NCBI RefSeq assembly: GCF_017654315.1
Contig: NZ_CP072203.1
Location: 2,232,001 to 2,296,000, forward strand
Source of the DNA: Gordonia polyisoprenivorans
Lineage (GTDB): Bacteria > Actinomycetota > Actinomycetes > Mycobacteriales > Mycobacteriaceae
Direction: 5' to 3'
DNA: 64,000 nt
Position 1 is the stretch's first letter; each line of letters opens with the position of its first letter. The position numbers were made by a program, and so were the translations under genes. Positions 51,711 through 59,696 of the stretch are shown here, piece by piece. The notes under the pieces were generated by a model. It was not told where the DNA came from. It did no database searches and saw only the letters and a list, made by a program, of their open reading frames with translations.

Positions 51711-52846
51711 AGCGCACCATATTCGAGCCCGAACACGACCAGTTCCGCGACAGTGTGCGGGCATTCCTGACCAAAGAGGCGGTGCCACACACCGAGAAGT
51801 GGGAGGCCCAGGGGCTCGTCGACCGCGAATTCTGGTCGCTGGCCGCCGCCCAGGGATTCGTCGGCTTCTCCGCGCCGGAGGAATTCGGGGGAGCCGGGCA
51901 GCGCGACTTCCGGTTCAACGCGATCCTCGATGAAGAGGTCGTCCGCACCGGAACAGTCGGCGATGGCTTCTCGCTGACCAACGACATCGTCCTGCCCTAC
52001 TTCCTCGACATCGCCTCCGCCGAACAGCAGGCGCGGTGGTTGCCCGGCATCGTCAACGGCGACACCGCGATCGCTGTGTCGATGTCGGAACCCGGTACCG
52101 GATCGGATCTGCGTGCCATCACCTCGACAGCGGTGCGTGAGCCGGGTGGTTGGCGCCTGAGCGGGTCCAAGACCTTTGTGACACGAGGGATTCAGGCCGA
52201 CCTCGTCATCGTGGCCGCGCGTATCGGTGAATCCGACGGTGGGGGATTCGGGTTGTTCGTCGTACCCGACGGCGCAACGGGTTTCACCCGCGGACGCAAA
52301 CTCGACAAGATCGGACGACGGGCGCAGGACACCGCCGAACTGTTCTTCGCCGATGTACGCATCCCCGACACCGACGTCCTCGGTGAGCCGGGGAAGGGTC
52401 TGCACTACCTGATGGGCAATCTCGCTCAAGAGCGGTTGTCGATGGCGGTGGTGGCGGTGGCCAGCGCCGAGTACGCCGTCCGGCTGGCCGTCGACTATGC
52501 CGGCGAGCGCAAGGCCTTCGGACAGTCCATCGGCAGCTTCCAGGCCAATCGTTTTCGGCTGGCCGAGCTGCACACGCGAGTTGCCATGGCCCGCACACAT
52601 GTCGACCGGTGTATCGAGGCGCAGAACACCGGGGAGTTGACCGCGGCGGAGGCGGCAGGGGCGAAGTTCCTCACCACCGAACTCGAATTCGAGGCACTCG
52701 ACACATGTCTGCAGATGCACGGCGGATACGGATACATGGAGGAGTACGAGGTTGCCCGCCGCTGGCGGGATGCGCGCGTCCAGCGGATCTACGGCGGCAC
52801 CAACGAGATCATGCGAGAGATCGTCGGGCGTTCACTCGGATTGTGA
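51707..52846 (+). CDS. Acyl-CoA dehydrogenase
   Basis: 379-residue flavoprotein. IAVSMSEPGTGSDLRAI, WRLSGSKTFVTRGIQADLVIV, NLAQERLSMAV with the probable catalytic Glu, RKAFGQSIGSFQANRFRLAEL, and C-terminal CLQMHGGYGYMEEYEVARRW and IYGGTNEIMREIVGRSLGL. ATG overlaps the stop of the preceding dehydrogenase, so the two are translationally coupled. A strong hairpin follows 16 bp after the stop. Confidence 0.92.
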   Translation: MKRTIFEPEHDQFRDSVRAFLTKEAVPHTEKWEAQGLVDREFWSLAAAQGFVGFSAPEEFGGAGQRDFRFNAILDEEVVRTGTVGDGFSLTNDIVLPYFLDIASAEQQARWLPGIVNGDTAIAVSMSEPGTGSDLRAITSTAVREPGGWRLSGSKTFVTRGIQADLVIVAARIGESDGGGFGLFVVPDGATGFTRGRKLDKIGRRAQDTAELFFADVRIPDTDVLGEPGKGLHYLMGNLAQERLSMAVVAVASAEYAVRLAVDYAGERKAFGQSIGSFQANRFRLAELHTRVAMARTHVDRCIEAQNTGELTAAEAAGAKFLTTELEFEALDTCLQMHGGYGYMEEYEVARRWRDARVQRIYGGTNEIMREIVGRSLGL

Positions 52847-52862
52847 ACCCGCAGACACGAGT

Positions 52863-52896
52863 CCGTGGGCCCGACCGAGAACGGTCGGGCCCACGG
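52863..52896. terminator. Strong hairpin terminator
   Basis: Perfect 15-bp arms, CCGTGGGCCCGACCG and CGGTCGGGCCCACGG, with loop AGAA. Lies between the acyl-CoA dehydrogenase pair (+) and the racemase pseudogene (-); no T-run. Confidence 0.9.
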
Positions 52897-52913
52897 CCTA
52901 CGTGTGGGTACGG

Positions 52914-54065
52914 TCAGTTCGCAGAAGCCACGACGCCCGACTGGCACAGCCGGCCGATCTCGGAATCGCTGAAACCGACTTCGGCCAGGACATCGTCGGA
53001 ATCCGCCCCGGGAGAACGGCAACTGCGCGGCTGCGTCGGCGCAACACCGTCGAAGCGTGGTGCGGGGGCGGGTTGCACGACGCCGTCGTTCGCGACGAAT
53101 GTCCCACGCTCGACGTGATGTGGATGAACCGCCGTCTCGGACAACGCGAGAACCGGTGTTTAACAGGTGTTTCGGCCCGCGAACAGGCGGTCCAACTCGT
53201 CCCGGCTGTGCTCGGCGATCGATCGGTGAGTACCTTGCGATACTCGTCGAAGCGCTCGGGATCACGATGACCGGTGCGCATCGACTCGGGAAGGTCGAGG
53301 ACGTCGCACAGTTCGATCCAGAACTGGTCCTCGATGGCCCCGATACTGACCCACTTCCCGTCGCGTGTCGGGTACACGTCGGAGAAGAACGAGCCGGTGT
53401 CGAGCAGGTTGGTTCCACGCTCTTCGGTGTAGTCGCCCTCGGCGCGATAGGAATGGAACATCGACATCAGCGCGGAGGCGCCGTCGATCATGGCGGCGTC
53501 GACGACGCGCCCTCCGCCGCCGGCCCGGGCGGACACGATACCGGCAAGCATGCCGAGCGCGAGAAACGTTCCGCCACCACCGAAATCGCCCACGAGATTC
53601 AACGGGGCGACCGGCGCCTGGCCGGCCTGCCGATGGCGTGTAGCGCGCCGGTCAGGGCGATGTAGTTGATGTCGTGACCCGGCGCCGACGCCAGCGGCCC
53701 GGTCTGCCCCCAACCGGTCATCCGCCCGTACACCAGATCGCTGTTGACGGCGAGGCAGTCCTGTGGACCCACCCCGAGGCGCTCGGCGGCGCCGGGACGA
53801 AACGTCTCGAACAGTCCGTCCGCCCCGACGCACAACCGGCGAACCACCTCGGCGCCCTCGGTCTCTTCAGATCGACGGCGACGTGGCGTCGACTGCGAAA
53901 CAGGATGTCGTGGCCCGCCACCGCCCACGGATTACCGCCGGGACGGTCGACGGTGATGACCTCGGCACCCATGTCGGCGAGCAACATCCCCGCGAACGGG
54001 CCCGGACCGATACACGCGAGCTCGATCACCCGCACACCGTCGAGCGGTGCCGCAGCAGCGGTCAC
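52914..54065 (-). pseudogene. Decayed alpha-methylacyl-CoA racemase (class III CoA-transferase family)
   Basis: Remains of a gene of about 380 codons. The start is intact and typical: LDGVRVIELACIGPGPFAGMLLADMGAEVI. The frame then breaks near 53860 (expected DLKRPEGAEV), near 53626-53632 (expected [24 protein letters not shown]) and near 53218-53224, and a TAA stop interrupts the last frame at 53160-53162 (NTC, stop, TPVLALSETAVHPHHVERGTF). Each frameshift fits a single-base deletion. The enzyme would epimerise 2-methyl-branched acyl-CoAs, needed for isoprenoid or steroid side chains. Four lesions argue for true decay rather than one sequencing error. Follows the MpaB-type gene with an ATGA overlap. 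Confidence 0.85.
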
Positions 54066-55387
54066 GCGTGCGACACGGTCGGCATACCGCCCTTGTTGGC
54101 GACGATGTCGGCGTGCACCTCGTCGGGGTTGGCCACGGCCATCTCCTTGTTGGAGCCGTCGGGGAGTTCGATCGCGTCGTTGAACTGACGCAGCATCGTG
54201 AACGCGGCGCGCTCGTCGTCATGCGGAAGGAGTCGACCGACGCGGCTGGCCAGGGCGACCGCGGGACGGATGGTCGGCAGGATGTGGCGCCACGGCGTCT
54301 TCTCCGCTTCGAGACCTTCCATGACGTCGGCCGGAATCCACGAATGCAGAAGTCCGTAAGCGAGTTTCAGGCGGCGCTCGTTGGTCATGAACTTGGCGAC
54401 CGGGCCGGGCAACACCTCGACGTCCCCGGGCGGGTTCTCCACGCTGTACTCGACGATCGAGTGCACGACGTCGCGGCAGAGCTCGTCCGGCGGCAGTTCG
54501 ATCAGGGTGTGCAACTCGGTCTTGCGTCGCGCGTCCTCGTAGCCGGTGTGCAAGATCTCCTCGGGGACACCGATGACGTATCCCACGTAGCGGCTCAGTG
54601 CGAAGATGTCCTCGAGTTCACGGTCGCTGTAGCGGATTCCGGAGCTCTGAACCGCATCGATGAACTTGACACCGAACTGTCCGGCCTGGGTGACCATGCC
54701 GTCGAGGTTGTTGATCGGGATGCCCCAGTTGGCCCAGTCCCACGCGTCGGAACTGCCGAGGCTGTGGCGGACCGCAGCATGGATCATCCGAACCTTGGCG
54801 GTCAGCCGAAAGCCGTCTTCGTAGCGATGCATGCCCCCGGGCGTGTAGGCGGCCACCACATATCGGAAACTCTCGATGAGACGGGTACCGACCTGATCCA
54901 TCTTCCGCAGACGTCCGCTGAACAGAACCGGCCGGGTGGCGCTGTACATGGAGAACCCACCGGCGATCGCGCCCCACGCCAGCACGGGCGGCACGATGGG
55001 GCCGGCACGCCAGAAGGCCACCGCCCCGCGATAGAGCTGGTCGAAATCGACCCACTCCGGTACCCGATCGAGCTGCTCGAAGATGGCCACCAGGCCCGGA
55101 GTGGGGTCGTCGATGGAATCGATGCCGTGCTCGAGGGCACGGTCGAAGGTGCGCCAGCTGGTGGTGTTGCTCTTGTCCTTGAAGTCGAGCATCGCCTGGT
55201 AGGCGTAGTCGTCGGCGAGGAGCGCGTGATCGGTCAATGTCTCGACCATCTCGCGTCCGTACATTGCGATCGCCTTGTCCTTGTTGGCGATTCGCCCCAG
55301 GTCGATACCCTTCGGCAGACCCGGCGGTACATCGAGGTCTCCTCGAAAGGTCATCTCCCGAGTGGTCTTCGGCTCAGTGGTGGTCAT
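54062..55387 (-). CDS. MpaB/DUF2236-family oxygenase (latex-clearing-protein-like)
   Basis: 441-residue protein of the heme-dependent MpaB/Lcp oxygenase superfamily. The conserved core GFRLTAKVRMIHAAVRHSL (near residue 195-213) carries the Arg, Lys and His positions associated with heme binding in Lcp; NNLDGMVTQAGQFGVKFIDAVQ and the nearby YVGYVIGVPEEIL also fit. No Tat or Sec signal is visible, so unlike rubber-cleaving Lcp it is probably intracellular. Substrate unknown; an oxygen-dependent attack on an isoprenoid or sterol-like compound is conceivable. GTG/ATG choices near 55387 agree with the family. Divergent from a nitroreductase operon. Confidence 0.8.
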   Translation of the reverse strand: MTTTEPKTTREMTFRGDLDVPPGLPKGIDLGRIANKDKAIAMYGREMVETLTDHALLADDYAYQAMLDFKDKSNTTSWRTFDRALEHGIDSIDDPTPGLVAIFEQLDRVPEWVDFDQLYRGAVAFWRAGPIVPPVLAWGAIAGGFSMYSATRPVLFSGRLRKMDQVGTRLIESFRYVVAAYTPGGMHRYEDGFRLTAKVRMIHAAVRHSLGSSDAWDWANWGIPINNLDGMVTQAGQFGVKFIDAVQSSGIRYSDRELEDIFALSRYVGYVIGVPEEILHTGYEDARRKTELHTLIELPPDELCRDVVHSIVEYSVENPPGDVEVLPGPVAKFMTNERRLKLAYGLLHSWIPADVMEGLEAEKTPWRHILPTIRPAVALASRVGRLLPHDDERAAFTMLRQFNDAIELPDGSNKEMAVANPDEVHADIVANKGGMPTVSHA

Positions 55388-55461
55388 GTCGCCTCCTGTG
55401 GATCGCGGTGTGTTGGGCGGTTCCCCTGTGATGGCCGTTACAACTCAGGGTAGACCGTGGT

Positions 55462-55474
55462 GAACACTATGTCT
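55462..55474. promoter_or_regulatory. Variant of shared operator: GAACA-CTA-TGTCT
   Basis: Lies in the 195-bp divergent region between the MpaB-type gene and the nitroreductase gene. Half-sites GAACA and TGTCT with the same 3-bp spacer as the other sites, but no clean -10 overlap on either strand. A TACA-N5-TGTA dyad follows at 55474-55486. Confidence 0.4.
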
Positions 55475-55582
55475 ACACTCACTGTATGGCCGCATGTATG
55501 AAGAGTGTGGCCGCCCGCACCGTTTCCCGCGTGCGGTGGGGAGATCTCGGACGACGAGGTCCGACAGAAGAAAGGTGCCGTC

Positions 55583-56344
55583 ATGACCGCCGACCCCGTG
55601 GGCGTCGCCGCCGCGTCCGACATATCCGCCGATGAGGTGGCCACCGACGCGCTCGGCAGGTTGTTGTCGACCCGGTGGAGCTGTCGCGCCTTTCTGCCGC
55701 AACCGATTCCGCGCGAAGAGCTCGACCGGGTCCTCGACATCGCCCGCCGCACACCGTCGTGGTGCAATACCCAGCCCTGGCACATCGACATCACCACCGG
55801 GTCGGCCACCGACGCTCTGCGCGATGCGTTGCACGACGCCATCTCGCAAGGCTCGCAGGAGAATCCGGACATCGAGTTCCCGACCGCGTATGAGGGGGTC
55901 TACCGGGATCGGCGGCGGACCAGTGGATGGCAGCTCTATGAGAGCCTGGGAATCGCCAAGGGTGATCGCGCAGCATCGGCACGACAAACCCTGCGCAACT
56001 TCGACTTCTTCGACGCACCCCATGTCGCGGTCGTGACGACCGAGCGGGCGCTGGGAACGTACGGGGCCGTCGACTGTGGTCTCTTCGTCAACAATTTCCT
56101 GCTCGCGGCGCACAGTCGCGGCATCGGCACGATTCCGCAGGCGGCGCTGGCGACCCAGGCGCCGGTGCTGCGCGACTACTTCGGTTACCCGGATAATCGT
56201 CTGGTGCTACTGGGTATCTCGTTGGGATACCCCGACCTCGACGATCCGGTGAACGTCTATCGCACCGAACGGCAGGAGGTCGGCGACATCGCGACATTCC
56301 ACGACGGTCCCGGTGCGGTCGGCCCGACGGGGGCGCGGTCATGA
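55583..56344 (+). CDS. Nitroreductase-family FMN oxidoreductase
   Basis: 253-residue FMN protein. STRWSCRAFLPQPIPREELDRVLDIARRTPSWCNTQPWH is the typical nitroreductase N-terminus with FMN-contacting Arg, Ser and Asn; C-terminal GIGTIPQAALATQAP and LVLLGISLGYPD complete the fold. Could reduce enones, nitro compounds or supply an oxygenase. ATG 55583 follows GAAAGG. Its stop overlaps the start of the next alpha/beta hydrolase (ATGA), and a double-TetR regulator follows, forming a three-gene unit. Confidence 0.9.
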   Translation: MTADPVGVAAASDISADEVATDALGRLLSTRWSCRAFLPQPIPREELDRVLDIARRTPSWCNTQPWHIDITTGSATDALRDALHDAISQGSQENPDIEFPTAYEGVYRDRRRTSGWQLYESLGIAKGDRAASARQTLRNFDFFDAPHVAVVTTERALGTYGAVDCGLFVNNFLLAAHSRGIGTIPQAALATQAPVLRDYFGYPDNRLVLLGISLGYPDLDDPVNVYRTERQEVGDIATFHDGPGAVGPTGARS

Positions 56345-57207
56345 GCGGGCGGCTCGTGGAAACCCGCGACGGCACGCGGATCAACGTCCGCGAGGTGGGG
56401 CAGGGGCCGACGGTCCTGTTCATCCACGGGTGGAGTCTCAGCGGAGAGGTGTGGGATCGACAACTCGGCGCTGTGGCCGCCGCCGGCTATCGGGCGCTGG
56501 CAATGGACCAACGCGGACACGGCGATTCCGATGCGCCACAGCAGGGATATGAGATCGAGGGCCTCGTCGCCGATGCCGTCGACGTGCTCGGCGCACTCGG
56601 TGTCGACCATGCGGTCGTGGTCGGTTGGTCGCTGGGCGGGATGGTCGGGCTGCGTCTGGCCCACGACCACCCCGACCTCGTCGACGCGCTGGTGATGGTG
56701 GCATCCAATGGGGTGTCGGCCTCGCGTACCGACGCCTTCGCCTTCGGCGTGCCCGCCGACAAGCCACTCGCCGCGATCCTCGGCGCCGAGCATGCCGATC
56801 GAATTGCGTTGCGGCGCAGCGCGGTGGGCGACCCGTTCAAGGGCGACCCCGATCCGCAGACGCTCGACTGGCTCCATCGCGTGTCGCTGCAGACGCCGAC
56901 CTGGGCCGCGCAGGCGGCGATGCGGACGCTGATGTGCACCGATCAGACCCATGTCCTCGACGAGCTCTCGGTACCGGTGACCCAGATCGTCGGCGCCGCG
57001 GATCCGGCGTTGTCCATGCGCGGCGCGCGATGGGTGCGTGATCGCCTCGCCTCGACGCTGGTGGAACTCGATTGTGGGCACTATCCGATGCTCGAATGCC
57101 CCGACGAGTTCGACGCCGCGCTTCTCGGCGGAATCGGTAAGCGTCGGGAAGTGCCCAAGGCGGAAGAATACGGCGCAGAAGCGTCAATACTACGTGTCCG
57201 GACATAA
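56341..57207 (+). CDS. Alpha/beta-fold hydrolase
   Basis: 288-residue serine hydrolase. Oxyanion segment LFIHGWSLSGEVWDRQ near 27-42, MDQRGHGDSDAP, nucleophile elbow VVVGWSLGGMVGL (Ser near 97), acidic residue in IVGAADPALS, and His in DCGHYPMLECP. Resembles non-heme peroxidase/esterase-type hydrolases; substrate unknown. Translationally coupled to the nitroreductase. The promoter element of the following regulator lies just before and across this gene's stop codon. Confidence 0.88.
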   Translation: MSGRLVETRDGTRINVREVGQGPTVLFIHGWSLSGEVWDRQLGAVAAAGYRALAMDQRGHGDSDAPQQGYEIEGLVADAVDVLGALGVDHAVVVGWSLGGMVGLRLAHDHPDLVDALVMVASNGVSASRTDAFAFGVPADKPLAAILGAEHADRIALRRSAVGDPFKGDPDPQTLDWLHRVSLQTPTWAAQAAMRTLMCTDQTHVLDELSVPVTQIVGAADPALSMRGARWVRDRLASTLVELDCGHYPMLECPDEFDAALLGGIGKRREVPKAEEYGAEASILRVRT

Positions 57208-57215
57208 TGTAAAGT
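57200..57215 (+). promoter_or_regulatory. Shared element GGACATAATGTAAAGT, double-TetR promoter
   Basis: TAAAGT is the -10, followed by exactly 7 nt and ATG 57223. Overlaps the end of the hydrolase gene. Indicates that the double-TetR regulator may be autoregulated through the same element as the catabolic genes. Confidence 0.65.
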
Positions 57216-57222
57216 CATGGTC

Positions 57223-58515
57223 ATGACCCAGGGCTCTTTCGTGCGGCGCCGACCTCGCGAGTTCGACGGCACCTCGTCCGCCGAACTGGCCGTGTTCGCC
57301 GCGACGGAAGAGCTGCTGCGCGACACGTCGCTCCAGAAACTCACTGTGGCGCAGATCTTGCGTGCCGCCGGACTGTCCCGGGCGAATTTCTACCACTATT
57401 TCGCCAACAAGTATGACGTCCTCGTGGCATTGCTCGGGCGGGTCTTCGACGATTCGTACGGCCAGGACGCGCCGTGGTCCACGACTCCCGGTAAGGCCCG
57501 CGCGCAACGGATGGGCACCAGCCTGGAGAGCACGCTCGAGATGTGGTCGGCGCACGGCGCGGTCATCTGCTCGGTGATCGAGCACATGCACAGCGAGCCG
57601 GCGGTGGCCGCGGCGTGGCAGCGCATGTACGGGCGTTTTGTCGACGCGATCACCGAACAGGTTGTCTACGAGCGGAATTCGGGTCAGGCCCCGGCGGGCT
57701 CGCCGCCGGACATGATCGCCACCATGCTCGTCGGTGCGGCCGAGCGCGTGTTCTACGTCAGCTCGCGGGGGCTCGATCCGCGGCTGGCCACGGTCGACGA
57801 CGTCGTGGAACCGTTGCGTGCGGTCAACGAGGCGGCGATCTTCGGTGGACGTCATGACGCGGAATCGGACAAGAGTTCTTCTGCAGCAACCGATCTCGAA
57901 CGATCACCGATGCCGGAGATCACCGCACCCGTCGTCGAGGGAGAAACCGCGACGGCGATTCTGCAGGCGATGCGCGAGCTGCTCGTCGAAGAAAGCCTGG
58001 CCGATGTCAGCGTGGCCAAGATCCTGGAGAAGTCCGGTATCTCGCGCGCATCGTTCTACTTCTACTTCCGCAGCAAGGAGGACGCCTTCGTGGTGTTGTT
58101 CCGCGAGGCGGCGGCCGACATCGTGGCGGGCCTACGCGGGCTGGCCGACATCGATCGCGACGAGCCGGAGAGGCTGTTGGCCCAGGTCGGTGAGTGGCTC
58201 GATCTGGAGGGTTTCGCCGGTCCGGTGATCCGCAACGCGGTCCACGCGTGGCCGCGACTGCCGGAACTGCGCGCGGAGTACCTCGCGGCGATGAACGCCA
58301 TGGAAACGACCCTGGAGTCGATCATCGACTCCGATCGTGCTGCCGGACTCGCGCCTGCGGGGCCGCCCGTGCCGGCGTATGCGGCGGTCATCTTGTGGAC
58401 GATCGAACGAGCCGTGGCCGGTGCCCTGGCCGGCGAGGAGCACCTCGCCGATCTGGATGCGGTCACCGAGATGGTCGGTCGATTCCTGTACGCAGCCGTC
58501 TACGGACGCCGCTGA
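57223..58515 (+). CDS. Tandem double-TetR transcriptional regulator
   Basis: 430 residues made of two complete TetR-type units. The first HTH (about 25-65) contains LTVAQILRAAGLSRANFYHYFANKYDVL; the second (about 245-290) contains VSVAKILEKSGISRASFYFYFRSKEDAF. Each is followed by an all-helical ligand-binding-like domain. The joining segment (residues ~205-235) is polar and probably flexible. A monomer could act as a pseudo-dimer on DNA. ATG 57223 is chosen over 57217 because it stands 7 nt after TAAAGT (leaderless). Located after the nitroreductase–hydrolase pair and near the shared promoter elements; second candidate for the regulon's controller. Confidence 0.9.
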   Translation: MTQGSFVRRRPREFDGTSSAELAVFAATEELLRDTSLQKLTVAQILRAAGLSRANFYHYFANKYDVLVALLGRVFDDSYGQDAPWSTTPGKARAQRMGTSLESTLEMWSAHGAVICSVIEHMHSEPAVAAAWQRMYGRFVDAITEQVVYERNSGQAPAGSPPDMIATMLVGAAERVFYVSSRGLDPRLATVDDVVEPLRAVNEAAIFGGRHDAESDKSSSAATDLERSPMPEITAPVVEGETATAILQAMRELLVEESLADVSVAKILEKSGISRASFYFYFRSKEDAFVVLFREAAADIVAGLRGLADIDRDEPERLLAQVGEWLDLEGFAGPVIRNAVHAWPRLPELRAEYLAAMNAMETTLESIIDSDRAAGLAPAGPPVPAYAAVILWTIERAVAGALAGEEHLADLDAVTEMVGRFLYAAVYGRR

Positions 58516-58519
58516 CACC

Positions 58520-58541
58520 ACCCGCCCCCACACGTGCGGGT
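58520..58541. terminator. Weak hairpin between convergent genes
   Basis: ACCCGC and GCGGGT arms with a 10-nt loop, in the 42-bp gap between the double-TetR and crotonase genes. Confidence 0.4.
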
Positions 58542-58557
58542 CTGCGCCGAATTCTGT

Positions 58558-59373
58558 TCAGCGACCGGTGAAGTGCGGTGTACGCCGATTCATGAAGGCA
58601 TCCACGCCGGTGCGGAAGTCCGTGGAGTCGACCAGCTCGGTCTGCCCGGCGATCTCGGTTTCGAAGGCCTCGTCGAGATGGGGGAGCAGCGCGGCGTTGA
58701 GGCTGCGTTTGGTGGCGGCGTAGGAGCGGGTGGGCCCGGCGGCGAAATGCTCGGCGACCTCATCGACCCGAGCGGCAAGCGCGTCGTCGGCGACCACGGC
58801 GTCGATCATCCCCCACGACAGCGCGGTGTCGGCGTCCACCGGCTCGGCCAACATGGCCATCCGGGTGGCACGGCCGAATCCGACACGCGCACCGAGCAAC
58901 GCCGAGGCGCCCGCGTCGAGGGTCAGACCCACCCGGGAGAAGGCCAGGACAAAGCTCGCCGACCGGACCGCCACCACGTGATCACAGGCAAGAGCGAGCG
59001 CACACCCCACCCCCGCGGCGGTGCCGTTGACCGCGGCGATCACCGGCTTGGGCATGGTGCGGATCGCACGGATCGTCGGGTTGTAGCGCATCCGCAGCTC
59101 CTCCTCGGTACGCGGAGCCAGCCGGGTCTGCGGACCGAGGTCGTCGAGCGTCAGATCGGCTCCCGAGGAGAAGGCGCGGCCCGCCCCGGTGAGGACCACG
59201 CAGCGCACGGAATCATCGGCCGTGAGCTCGTCGAGTGTGTTCCGGAGTTCGGACTGCAGCGAGGTGTCAAAGGCGTTGAGAGCCTGCGGTCGCGCAAGCG
59301 TCACGCGCGTCGCCGATCGTCTTCGATGGACCTCGATTACCTGCGAACTGCGGATCTTCTCCCAATCGGTCAC
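58558..59373 (-). CDS. Enoyl-CoA hydratase/isomerase family protein
   Basis: 271-residue crotonase-fold protein, closest in pattern to PaaG-like isomerases/hydratases. ARPQALNAFDTSLQSEL, oxyanion segments GRAFSSGADLTLDD and NGTAAGVGCALALACD, and FVLAFSRVGLTLDAGASALL where the catalytic acid of isomerases (Asp) could lie. GTG 59373 is preferred over upstream starts; TACTGT (59380-59385 on the minus strand) stands 6 nt before it, so the mRNA may be leaderless. Divergent from the aldehyde dehydrogenase gene across a 323-bp regulatory region. Confidence 0.88.
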   Translation of the reverse strand: MTDWEKIRSSQVIEVHRRRSATRVTLARPQALNAFDTSLQSELRNTLDELTADDSVRCVVLTGAGRAFSSGADLTLDDLGPQTRLAPRTEEELRMRYNPTIRAIRTMPKPVIAAVNGTAAGVGCALALACDHVVAVRSASFVLAFSRVGLTLDAGASALLGARVGFGRATRMAMLAEPVDADTALSWGMIDAVVADDALAARVDEVAEHFAAGPTRSYAATKRSLNAALLPHLDEAFETEIAGQTELVDSTDFRTGVDAFMNRRTPHFTGR

Positions 59374-59462
59374 CTGTGCACAGTAGCGAGGACTTGCTGT
59401 CCAGACAAGGTGTTCACAAGCGGCGGACCTGCAGCAGAGTGAAAACTTAGCTGATGACACTT

Positions 59463-59482
59463 GACACGAAACGTCTCGTGTC
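59463..59482. promoter_or_regulatory. Operator-like dyad GACACGA-N6-TCGTGTC
   Basis: Perfect 7-bp arms with spacer AACGTC. A longer-range inverted half-site follows at 59501-59510. A nine-base core (TCGTGTCTG) recurs at 39538-39546 upstream of the ligase operon. Confidence 0.6.
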
Positions 59483-59602
59483 TGTTAACGTCATGTCGTT
59501 CGTTTCGTGTTCCACATCACAATGCCACAGCCCCGCTCGTGGTGGGAGACGGCAGTGTCGGGTGCACGACAGCACCATTGCCAAGTGATTGACGTCACGT
59601 CT

Positions 59603-59618
59603 GAACACATTGTATGCT
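59603..59618 (+). promoter_or_regulatory. Shared element GAACACATTGTATGCT, aldehyde dehydrogenase promoter
   Basis: TATGCT is the -10; predicted start near 59626. Nearly identical, over 23 bp, to the monooxygenase promoter element at 46532-46547 and its flank. Confidence 0.7.
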
Positions 59619-59696
59619 CGCGCTGTCCAAACAAAGCACGACCCGGTGTGGCCGTCCGTTGAAGCCCACCGCTCGATCCGTCTGGGGTGAGATCAG

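Larger units (their letters stand above)
59374..59696. promoter_or_regulatory. 323-bp divergent control region
   Basis: No gene. It holds the crotonase promoter, a perfect dyad GACACGA-N6-TCGTGTC (59463-59482), a third half-site CGTTTCGTGT (59501-59510) that mirrors ACACGAAACG at 59464-59473, and the aldehyde dehydrogenase promoter with the shared element (59603-59618). About 70 bp of leader precede the aldehyde dehydrogenase start. Confidence 0.65.

Noticed and set aside
52863-52896. Hairpin considered as an operator for the racemase gene
   Set aside because: Fifteen-bp GC-rich arms with a 4-nt loop between convergent 3' ends are far better explained as a terminator.
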